From CAKTOF01 sp964523945 (lineage in GTDB: Bacteria; Bacillota; Clostridia; Oscillospirales; Oscillospiraceae): a stretch of 21,226 nt of DNA. The translations under genes were made by a program, and so were the position numbers. The stretch is taken from assembly GCA_964523945.1 (NCBI GenBank), contig CAZGBU010000024.1, forward strand, positions 1-21,226, read 5' to 3'. Positions 14,116-20,042 of this stretch are shown here, piece by piece (within the stretch, counting starts at the first letter, position 1; every line of letters starts with the position of its first letter). The notes beneath the pieces were generated by a model. That model made no database searches and was not told where the DNA came from. It saw nothing but the letters and a program-made list of their open reading frames with translations.

Positions 14116-14188
14116 CATCCGGGATGCCTGTACTGCGCTGGACAGCGGCAGCGTCAACGGCAAAATCGTCGTGCAGATGCAGGCGTAG
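13847..14188 (+). pseudogene. Zinc-independent alcohol dehydrogenase/quinone oxidoreductase, C-terminal part out of frame
   Basis: This frame carries the rest of the Rossmann and catalytic domain: VTKALELVGPRTLSDTLRCVG, GGIVCNTGILGGVF, DIPNGVYLTGFFSN, then DIRDACTALDSGSVNGKIVVQMQA at the natural C-terminus. It is +1 relative to the frame that begins at 13219. The lesion lies between about 13820 and 13847 and is not in a homopolymer. The stretch between DTG and GVTKALELVG looks a few residues shorter than I expect for the family, so a small true deletion is possible. There is no ribosome site for separate translation. The full protein would have about 320 residues. Confidence 0.75.
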
Positions 14189-15004
14189 TCAGGCGCGTGC
14201 GAGCGGATAGATATCGCCGCGCAGCGCCGGAAGAATGGGAAGCTGTGCGCGGATGGCATCGCACTCGGACAGGTCGAGCGCGGTGAGAATGTCACACGCA
14301 TGCTCCTCCGCCTCGGCCAGCACACGGCCCCAAGGGTCACAGACAATCGAGTGGCCATAGGAGACATAGCTTGCGGATTCGTCGCGCGCCGGCGCGCAGC
14401 CTGCGGTAAAGAGCTGGTTATCGACCGCACGGGCGCGAAAGTGGAGCGTCCAGTGCGCCGGCCCGGTCGTCCGGTTGAACGCGGCCGGCACGACGACAAG
14501 CCGCGCACCGGCAAGCGCCATTGCGCGGAAGAGTTCGGCAAAGCGCAGATCGAAGCAGATACAGAGACCGATTTTACCCCACGGCGTGTCAAACGCGCAG
14601 ATCGAATCGCCGGGGCTGAGCGAGTCGGATTCCCGGAAGTACTGTCCACCATGGATGTTGACGTCGAACAGATGAATTTTCCGGCAGCGTGTGATCTCGC
14701 GGCCGTCCGGACCATAGACGAACGAGGTGTTGTACAGGCGGGAGCCCTCACGCTCCGGCAGCGAGCCGGCGACAAGCCAGATGCCGTTTTCGCGCGCGCT
14801 GTCTGCCATCGCGCGCTGCACCGGGCCGCCGTGTGTCTCGCTGTAGCGCGCGAAGAGCGCGGTGTCGTACGGACAGCAGAACATCTCCGGCAGGACAATC
14901 AGTTCCGCGCCGCGTGATGCGAGCGCCGCGATCCTCTCCCGCGCGATTTGGATGCACTGTGCCTGGTCGGATGTAACCGCCATCTGAATCAGGCCAAGTT
15001 TCAT
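14189..15004 (-). CDS. Carbon-nitrogen hydrolase (nitrilase superfamily, omega-amidase-like)
   Basis: This is a 271-residue cytosolic amidase of the nitrilase superfamily. The Glu-Lys-Cys triad is visible: Glu40 in LIVLPEMF, Lys109 in CRKIHLFD and Cys150 in GLCICFDLRF. The residues after the lysine (FDVNIHGG) and the FRESDSLSPGD segment are like NIT2/omega-amidase enzymes, which hydrolyse alpha-ketoglutaramate or succinamate, but substrate is not certain. The start is taken as the second Met (15004): GGAGGG then sits six bases away, while the Met two codons earlier touches the ribosome site. Its stop is directly adjacent to the convergent oxidoreductase stop (14188), with no terminator between. 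It has its own promoter at 15025-15053. Confidence 0.88.
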   Translation of the reverse strand: MKLGLIQMAVTSDQAQCIQIARERIAALASRGAELIVLPEMFCCPYDTALFARYSETHGGPVQRAMADSARENGIWLVAGSLPEREGSRLYNTSFVYGPDGREITRCRKIHLFDVNIHGGQYFRESDSLSPGDSICAFDTPWGKIGLCICFDLRFAELFRAMALAGARLVVVPAAFNRTTGPAHWTLHFRARAVDNQLFTAGCAPARDESASYVSYGHSIVCDPWGRVLAEAEEHACDILTALDLSECDAIRAQLPILPALRGDIYPLARA

Positions 15005-15024
15005 AGCCATCCCTCCTTGCCAAC

Positions 15025-15053
15025 ATTGTAGAGGGCGGCGAGTCTGCCGTCAA
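15025..15053 (-). promoter_or_regulatory. Promoter of the nitrilase-family gene
   Basis: On the minus strand TTGACG (15053-15048) and TACAAT (15030-15025) are spaced by exactly 17 bases, with the ribosome site about ten bases further on. The transcript would have a leader of only about 14 bases. Confidence 0.72.
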
Positions 15054-15058
15054 GCGCT

Positions 15059-15093
15059 GAAAATACCGGCCGCCTCGGCGGGAGACGGCCGGT
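15059..15093 (-). terminator. Terminator of the 438-residue CoA-transferase gene
   Basis: Read on the minus strand, ACCGGCCG/CGGCCGGT (15065-15072 with 15086-15093) plus an inner CTC/GAG helix is followed by TATTTTC. It lies about 75 bases after the CoA-transferase stop and separates it from the nitrilase promoter. Confidence 0.75.
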
Positions 15094-15169
15094 TCTGGGC
15101 TTGCCCCGGGTGGTATTGGACTGCCCCAGGGGACGGCGGGGCAGGGAGGAGTCGAAATCGCTGAGACGG

Positions 15170-16486
15170 TCAGAGATAGAGCAGCGCGCGGGCGGCGCGC
15201 GTCAGTTCGGCGCGGTCATCCGGGTGGGCGACGGCGATCAGCCGCTCGGCGCGCTCACGGATGGAGGCTCCCTTGAGCCGCGCGACGCCATATTCGGTGA
15301 CGATATAGTCAACATAATTGCGCGGCGTTGTGACGACGGCACCGTGCGTCAGCATGGCTTTGATTTTCGGCTCACCCTTTGCCGTCCGCGATGGAAAGGC
15401 CAGAATGCCTTTCCCTCCCTTGGAGCGGTAGGCGCCATAGGAGAAGCAGAACGCCCCGCCGGAACCGGAGATCTGTTTCGGGCCGACCGATTCGGCACAG
15501 ACCTGGCCGGTCAGGTCGATCTCAACGAGCGTATTGATCGAAACCATATGCTCGTGCCGCGCGATTTCAAACGGATCGACGACCTGGCTGCCGGGCCGGA
15601 TCACGCAGTTGGGATTGTTCTGCAGGAACGGATACAGCTCCGGCACGCCCTCTGCAAACGCACACACATGCAGGCCGCGGTCATAGGTCTTGTTGGAGCC
15701 GGTGATGACGCCGGCCTGGATCAACTCCATCATCGAGCTGGTGAACATCTCGGAGTGGATGCCGAGGTTGCGTTTGTCTTTCAAATATGCGCCGACGGCG
15801 TTCGGGATACCGCCGATGCCGAGCTGGATCGTGTCTCCGTCTGCGACCAATTCGGCCACTGCTGCGCCGATCTGATCCTCTACGGCGGTTGGCTGGATCG
15901 GCGGGATGACATACTCCGGCGTATCGACCTCGAGCAGCATGGTTACATCTTCAATGCGGATCTCCTGTGCGCCGCGCATGGTGTGCAGCCGGGGGTTTAC
16001 CTCGAGAATAATTGTCTTGTGGTGGTCGATGGCGTCCTGCACGCCAAGTCCGTCGGCGGCATGGTTCAGCCCAAGGTGAAACACGCCGTTTTCATCCATC
16101 GGCGTGACGGCAGCGATGCAGACATTGGCCGGGTGCCCGGAGACTGCAACCGTGAAATAGTGCCCCAGGTCAGCCGGAACGTAGTCGACCAGACCAAGCT
16201 TCTGCGCCTGGCGGTAGAACGTTGGGCCGAAAAAATAGGTGTACATCTCGATGTGGCCTTTCATGGCCGGATCGGTCATAAACGGATAGGTGCCAGAACG
16301 CCCTTTCCAGATCTTCACATTCTCCACGCGCGGCGCGATCTCGTGCAGATGCTGCAGAATGACGTTCGGCTCAGAGTAGTTATTGGTGGTGAAGATGACG
16401 TCGCCGGACCGGATCAGATTCAAACAGTCCTGCAGCGTCCCCTTTTTTTCTTCATACATCCGCAGATAGTCCTGCGCTGTCCCCAT
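15170..16486 (-). CDS. Acetyl-CoA hydrolase/transferase family protein (butyryl-CoA:acetate or 4-hydroxybutyrate CoA-transferase-like)
   Basis: This single-chain family I CoA-transferase has 438 residues, the usual length. It transfers CoA between acyl-CoA and a free acid, typically acetate, in fermentation. The catalytic glutamate is Glu246 in LGIHSEMFTSSMMELI. Other marks are SGHPANVCIAAVTPMDENG, LGIGGIPNAVGAYL and SGSGGAFCFSYGAYRSKGGKG. In butyryl-CoA:acetate enzymes I recall GGQ-x-DF at the last site; GGAFCFSYGA here departs from that, so a 4-hydroxybutyrate or other short acyl substrate is as likely. The start has AGGGGG about nine bases upstream. It is monocistronic: a terminator lies upstream (after eamA) and another downstream. 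It is unrelated in layout to the two-subunit enzyme at 604-1945. Confidence 0.88.
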   Translation of the reverse strand: MGTAQDYLRMYEEKKGTLQDCLNLIRSGDVIFTTNNYSEPNVILQHLHEIAPRVENVKIWKGRSGTYPFMTDPAMKGHIEMYTYFFGPTFYRQAQKLGLVDYVPADLGHYFTVAVSGHPANVCIAAVTPMDENGVFHLGLNHAADGLGVQDAIDHHKTIILEVNPRLHTMRGAQEIRIEDVTMLLEVDTPEYVIPPIQPTAVEDQIGAAVAELVADGDTIQLGIGGIPNAVGAYLKDKRNLGIHSEMFTSSMMELIQAGVITGSNKTYDRGLHVCAFAEGVPELYPFLQNNPNCVIRPGSQVVDPFEIARHEHMVSINTLVEIDLTGQVCAESVGPKQISGSGGAFCFSYGAYRSKGGKGILAFPSRTAKGEPKIKAMLTHGAVVTTPRNYVDYIVTEYGVARLKGASIRERAERLIAVAHPDDRAELTRAARALLYL

Positions 16487-16660
16487 GCTGAAGTCCCCCT
16501 TTTGCTGGTTTTCCTGCTTGTATCATACGCCGGATGGCGGAAAAACGGAAATACCACAAAGGAATCAACCCGCGCAGGACTTAGAACCTTTTCGCATAAG
16601 CCGCTGACCATATACAGAAAACGGAATGGCAGCCTGCCGGCGGAAGATGACATGCAGCGG

Positions 16661-16698
16661 AAAAGACAGGGCGCACCGCAGAAAGCGGCGCGCCCTGT
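16661..16698 (-). terminator. Terminator of the tetR-eamA transcript
   Basis: On the minus strand ACAGGGCGC/GCGCCCTGT (16666-16674 with 16690-16698) and an inner CCGC/GCGG helix with a five-base loop are followed by CTTTTCC. It begins seven bases after the eamA stop. Confidence 0.8.
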
Positions 16699-16705
16699 GG
16701 TCCTG

Positions 16706-17569
16706 TCACAACAGCATGGCAAGCGTCCCGACAACAATGAGCGCCAGCCCCCAACCGGATCGGATCGTGAGCTTTTCCCGAAATACCAGATAGGAAAACG
16801 CCACAGTGACCAGAATGCTCAGCTTGTCAATCGGGACCACTACGCTGGCTGGTCCATCCTGCAGGGCCCGGTAGTAACACAGCCACGATGCGCCGGTGGC
16901 CAGACCCGACAGGCAGATAAAGCCCAGCTCCCGGCGCGGCACTTGCCGCACCGCGCCGGCCTTGCCGGTCACCAGAACCATCGCCCAGGCCATGACCAAT
17001 ACCACGCCGGTGCGGACCGCGGTGCCCAGATTGGATTCCACGCCCTGTATGCCCACCTTGCCCAGAATGGCAGTCAGACTGGCAAAGACAGCGGATCCAA
17101 ATGCAAAGAGCATCCAGCTTTTCCCTTGGGCCCCTGTCGCAGCCGTCGTCTGCTTTTTTTCAATCATCAGAAGTGTGCCTGCGCCGATCAGTACGACGCC
17201 GATTCCCTGAAACAGGCCGATTGGCTCTCCGAGCAGTACAAATGCCAGCAGAATGGTCAAAACCGTGCTGGATTTGTCGATGGGCACCACCTTGTTGATA
17301 TCACCCAGCTGAAGCGCCTTGAAATAGCACAGCCACGACGCGCCGGTGGCCAGACCCGACAGAATCAAAAACAACAGTGTCGTCCCGTCGATGTTCGGCA
17401 GCTGATCAGACGAACCAACCAGCAGCACCATCCCCCATGCGAAGATCAGCACGACAATGGTGCGGATGGCGGTGGCCACGGTGGAGTCCGTTTTCCGGAT
17501 GCCGCATTTGGCCAGAACGGCGGTCACACCTGCGAAAAATGCAGAGCCGGCTGCAAAGAGAAGCCACAT
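16706..17569 (-). CDS. EamA-family (DMT superfamily) transporter
   Basis: This is a 287-residue polytopic inner membrane protein with about ten helices, arranged as two EamA repeats (about 1-138 and 150-287). Both repeats contain the same core, LSGLATGASWLCY followed by an aromatic/Lys-Arg-Ala-Leu-Gln segment and VVPIDK. Such proteins export amino acids, metabolites or nucleotide-sugars; the substrate is not evident. AAGGAGAG precedes ATG 17569 at a normal distance. The gene follows tetR by 72 bases on the same strand and is closed by a terminator, so it is probably cotranscribed with, and controlled by, TetR. The two repeats are unusually alike even at DNA level. Confidence 0.88.
   Translation of the reverse strand: MWLLFAAGSAFFAGVTAVLAKCGIRKTDSTVATAIRTIVVLIFAWGMVLLVGSSDQLPNIDGTTLLFLILSGLATGASWLCYFKALQLGDINKVVPIDKSSTVLTILLAFVLLGEPIGLFQGIGVVLIGAGTLLMIEKKQTTAATGAQGKSWMLFAFGSAVFASLTAILGKVGIQGVESNLGTAVRTGVVLVMAWAMVLVTGKAGAVRQVPRRELGFICLSGLATGASWLCYYRALQDGPASVVVPIDKLSILVTVAFSYLVFREKLTIRSGWGLALIVVGTLAMLL
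16878..16912. repeat. Intragenic direct repeat, copy in the second EamA half
   Basis: These 35 bases match 17328-17362 with one mismatch (T at 16889, C at 17339). Both copies encode LSGLATGASWLC on the minus strand in the same frame. Offset is 450 bases. Confidence 0.85.
17328..17362. repeat. Intragenic direct repeat, copy in the first EamA half
   Basis: This is the partner of 16878-16912: 34 of 35 bases identical, including codon choice, which is more than protein conservation alone requires. Confidence 0.85.
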
Positions 17570-17641
17570 TTTACTCTCTCCTTTTTCTTCAATCTCAGAA
17601 CAGTTTCAGTTGAGACGGGCGGTAAGGGAAAGCTGTTCCTG

Positions 17642-18211
17642 TCAGTGTGGCACCACGCTTGACATACCCTCACAGATCAGCTTTGTGGCCAGCTCGATTG
17701 CGTCCTCCAGCGAAAGCTTTTTTCCGTCCGCAACCCACTGACGGTATAAGACAGCGGTGATGCTGCCGTAATAGGCAAATACAAAATTCTCCGATGCCGT
17801 ATCCAGCCCGAATGCGCCGCGGTTGACCTGCTTGCGGTGTTCCATGATCTGCCGGTTGATCCGATCATAGAAGAACTGGTAGCTCCCGCTGCACAGCAGG
17901 CGGTCCTGCAGCGGCGAACGTGTCGCCATGTACTCAAAAAACACCCGGATCATCTGACGGACATCTGCCATTTTCGTGTAGGACACCTGCTTTTCGATGA
18001 ATTCCCCGGCGATCTCATCCTGCAGCTCCTGCAGCAGCGCATCAATGGAGCTGTAGTGCAGGTAGAAGGTGTTGCGGTTAATCATGGCCCGGCGGGTCAG
18101 CTCCTTGATGGTGATATCCGGATAGTCCATTTCCATAATCATGGAGCAGAAAGTATCCCGTATGGCTTTCCTGGTGCGAATCACCCGCAAGTCGGTCTTT
18201 CCTGCCTGCAT
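17642..18211 (-). CDS. TetR/AcrR-family transcriptional regulator
   Basis: This is a 189-residue one-component repressor. The N-terminal helix-turn-helix reads RTRKAIRDTFCSMIMEMDYPDITIKELTRRAMINRNTFYLHY, a clear TetR pattern, followed by a divergent ligand-binding C-domain ending in VVPH. The start is Met at 18211, eight bases after GGGAGGT; a longer in-frame start at 18253 has no such site. It is divergent from the alcohol dehydrogenase gene and upstream of eamA. A consensus promoter overlapped by a palindrome lies in its leader, so autoregulation and control of the flanking genes are likely (inference). Confidence 0.9.
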   Translation of the reverse strand: MQAGKTDLRVIRTRKAIRDTFCSMIMEMDYPDITIKELTRRAMINRNTFYLHYSSIDALLQELQDEIAGEFIEKQVSYTKMADVRQMIRVFFEYMATRSPLQDRLLCSGSYQFFYDRINRQIMEHRKQVNRGAFGLDTASENFVFAYYGSITAVLYRQWVADGKKLSLEDAIELATKLICEGMSSVVPH

Positions 18212-18300
18212 TGCGAGAACCTCCCATCTGTTTTTTTGCGCATTGATGTGCACAGACAGATAATCTGCCGTTTATTTTGCGGACGGACAGATGACGCCCA

Positions 18301-18329
18301 TTGCCTGCGGTGAATATGTGCAGCATAAT
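18301..18329 (+). promoter_or_regulatory. Candidate promoter of the alcohol dehydrogenase gene
   Basis: TTGCCT (18301-18306) and CATAAT (18324-18329) are spaced by 17 bases. If used, the TetR palindrome at 18369-18387 would lie about 35 bases downstream of the start and act as a roadblock. The match to consensus is moderate. Confidence 0.4.
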
Positions 18330-18359
18330 CAGCACGAGCCTATTAAAATGCGCAGGTCA

Positions 18360-18388
18360 ATTATAGGATGACACAGGGCCTGTGTCAA
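18360..18388 (-). promoter_or_regulatory. Consensus promoter of tetR-eamA
   Basis: On the minus strand a perfect TTGACA (18388-18383) and perfect TATAAT (18365-18360) are separated by 17 bases. The operator-like palindrome 18369-18387 covers the -35 and spacer. The leader to the tetR start is about 140 bases. Confidence 0.85.
18369..18387. promoter_or_regulatory. Palindromic operator, probable TetR site
   Basis: TGACACAGG-G-CCTGTGTCA has exact nine-base arms around one central base, a size and symmetry typical of TetR-family operators. It lies inside the tetR promoter and between the divergent genes. Confidence 0.7.
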
Positions 18389-18441
18389 GCATCGCGGCGG
18401 ATGGCCGCAGAAAAACAGTACGCAGAAAGGCGGGAAGCAAA

Positions 18442-19587
18442 ATGAATGAATTTGTGTTTACCTATCCAACAGCGGTCTATTTTGGGGTGGGCGCCGCGAA
18501 AAAGCATCTCAAGACACTGTTGGCCGGCTGCGGTAAAACGGTTATGCTGGCCTATGGCGGCGGCTCAATCCGCAGGAGCGGCGTCTACGATGCGCTCAAA
18601 TCTCTGCTTGTGGAGGCAGACAAGGAGGTGGTGGACTTCCCTGGCATCATGCCCAACCCCACCTATGCCAAGGTGCAGGAGGGGGCGGCACTGGTTCGAT
18701 CGCGCGGGGTTGACTTCATCCTGGCGGCGGGTGGTGGCAGCGTGATCGACTGCTGCAAGGTGATCTCAGCACAGGCGATGCTGGACGAGGACATCTGGGA
18801 CATGGAATACCAGTCCGGAAGATTCCCCTCCGCCGGTGTGCCCATGGGCGCGGTGGTCACCGCATCCGGCACCGGTGCAGAGATGAACGCCGGCGCAGTC
18901 ATCACCTGTGAGGACAAGAGCTGGAAAGGCCCCATCGTGGGAAACGCCGCACGGTTTGCCATTCTGGACCCTGCTTATACGGCGACTGTACCGGCCATGC
19001 AGTCGCTCTCCGGTGCGTTTGATACGCTCAGCCATGCAATGGAAACCTATCTGGGCAATTCCGACCGGGACAACGTGTCCGATGACGTCGCGTTGGCCAT
19101 CATGCGCAATACGGTGGTCAATATGCGCCGCCTGCGTGTGGATCTGCACGATATGCAGGCACGGAGCAATTTGATGTGGGATTCGGCCATGGCGGAGAAC
19201 GGGATCCTGAAAGTGGGGCGCAGCACTGATTTTCAGGCGCATCAGATTGAACACCAGCTGGGCGCCTATACCGACTGCAACCACGGCCAGGGATTGGCGG
19301 TGATTCATCCGGCCTATTACCGCCGCATCGTCAAGGATGCCAAAGAAAAGTTTGAGCGCTTTGCCAGGGTGGTGTTTGACGTCGACGGCGCGGAGGCCGG
19401 AGTGGAAGCGCTGGCCGGCTTTATCCGGACCTGCGGCCTGCCCACGCGGCTGTCAGAGCTGAAGTCGCGGGTGGAGATTACGCCGGCGCTGCTGCGTCAG
19501 GTGGCAGAGACCTGCAATCTCATTTCCAGCGGACCGCGCCCGCTGGACCGGGATGAAATTTATGAACTCCTGATGGATTGTCTGTAA
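18442..19587 (+). CDS. Iron-dependent alcohol dehydrogenase, butanol dehydrogenase/YqhD type
   Basis: This is a 381-residue group III metal-dependent alcohol dehydrogenase, which reduces short-chain aldehydes such as butyraldehyde to alcohols with NAD(P)H. The start FVFTYPTAVYFGVGA, the GGGS motif (39-42) and GGGSVIDCCK form the nucleotide-binding part. Metal ligands are all present: Asp194, His198 (DTLSHAME), His267 (AHQIEH) and His281 (DCNHGQ), the same positions I recall for E. coli YqhD. ATG 18442 is preceded by AAAGGCGGGAAG; an upstream in-frame ATG at 18382 lies in the operator region and is unlikely. It is divergent from tetR and ends in a strong terminator, so it is monocistronic and probably TetR-controlled. 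Confidence 0.9.
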   Translation: MNEFVFTYPTAVYFGVGAAKKHLKTLLAGCGKTVMLAYGGGSIRRSGVYDALKSLLVEADKEVVDFPGIMPNPTYAKVQEGAALVRSRGVDFILAAGGGSVIDCCKVISAQAMLDEDIWDMEYQSGRFPSAGVPMGAVVTASGTGAEMNAGAVITCEDKSWKGPIVGNAARFAILDPAYTATVPAMQSLSGAFDTLSHAMETYLGNSDRDNVSDDVALAIMRNTVVNMRRLRVDLHDMQARSNLMWDSAMAENGILKVGRSTDFQAHQIEHQLGAYTDCNHGQGLAVIHPAYYRRIVKDAKEKFERFARVVFDVDGAEAGVEALAGFIRTCGLPTRLSELKSRVEITPALLRQVAETCNLISSGPRPLDRDEIYELLMDCL

Positions 19588-19614
19588 GGTTTTGCGCGGG
19601 CATCCGCAAGGTGT

Positions 19615-19646
19615 TTCCGGGGCGTGAAGACGCCCCGGAATTTTTT
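19615..19646 (+). terminator. Terminator of the alcohol dehydrogenase gene
   Basis: A perfect 11-bp stem TTCCGGGGCGT/ACGCCCCGGAA (19615-19625 with 19630-19640), tetraloop GAAG, followed directly by six T. Confidence 0.92.
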
Positions 19647-19657
19647 GCCCGCAGGGG

Positions 19658-19686
19658 TTGCATCCCGCTGTGTCATATGCTACTAT
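19658..19686 (+). promoter_or_regulatory. Promoter of the padR operon
   Basis: TTGCAT (19658-19663) and TACTAT (19681-19686) are separated by 17 bases. The -10 is embedded in the left arm of the dyad at 19682-19719. Confidence 0.65.
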
Positions 19687-19719
19687 TATGTCATACGATA
19701 TATCGAGACACATAATAGT
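19682..19719. promoter_or_regulatory. Concentric dyad, probable PadR operator
   Basis: Arms ACTATTATGT (19682-19691) and ACATAATAGT (19710-19719) are exact reverse complements. At precisely the same centre lies the palindrome CGATATATCG (19696-19705). PadR regulators commonly bind ATGT-n-ACAT dyads at their own promoter, which fits. The site covers the -10 and ends just before the ribosome site. Confidence 0.72.
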
Positions 19720-19733
19720 TGGGAGGGACATGG

Positions 19734-20042
19734 ATGCAGCCGCAGCAGCCGATGACCGAGGCGATGTATTATATTCTCCTCAGCCTGCTTCGCCCGGGCT
19801 ATGGCTATGGGATGATGCAGCGGATCCGGGAACTCTCCGGCGGGCGGATCGAGATGGGGCCGGGCACGCTCTACGGCGTGCTGACCCGGATGCGGAAAGA
19901 GGGGCTGATTGTCCTGTCCTCAGACGACAGCCGCCGGAAAAACTACGCGATCACCGACGCCGGCCGCGCCGCGCTGCGGCAGGAATATGAGAGGCTGAAG
20001 ATGCTGGTGCGCGACGGTGCCGCTTTGGAGGAAGAGCCATGA
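19734..20042 (+). CDS. PadR-family transcriptional regulator
   Basis: This is a 102-residue winged-helix repressor of the short PadR-s2 kind. The pattern is clear: MTEAMYYILLSLLRPGYGYGMMQRIRELSGGRIEMGPGTLYGVLTRMRKEGLIV, then DDSRRKNYAITDAGRAALRQE and a C-terminal dimer helix. ATG 19734 has GGGAGGG six bases before it; a TTG at 19719 would lie inside the operator. Its stop overlaps the start of the next gene by ATGA, a translational coupling. PadR genes followed by DUF2812 membrane proteins are a frequent pair in Firmicutes. The dyad at its promoter suggests negative autoregulation. Confidence 0.9.
   Translation: MQPQQPMTEAMYYILLSLLRPGYGYGMMQRIRELSGGRIEMGPGTLYGVLTRMRKEGLIVLSSDDSRRKNYAITDAGRAALRQEYERLKMLVRDGAALEEEP

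Noticed and set aside
15101..17662. An 853-codon open frame on the + strand
   Set aside because: It is antisense to the CoA-transferase and eamA genes, has no ribosome site and is rich in Arg/Gly/Gln/His as expected for a shadow frame of GC-biased codons.
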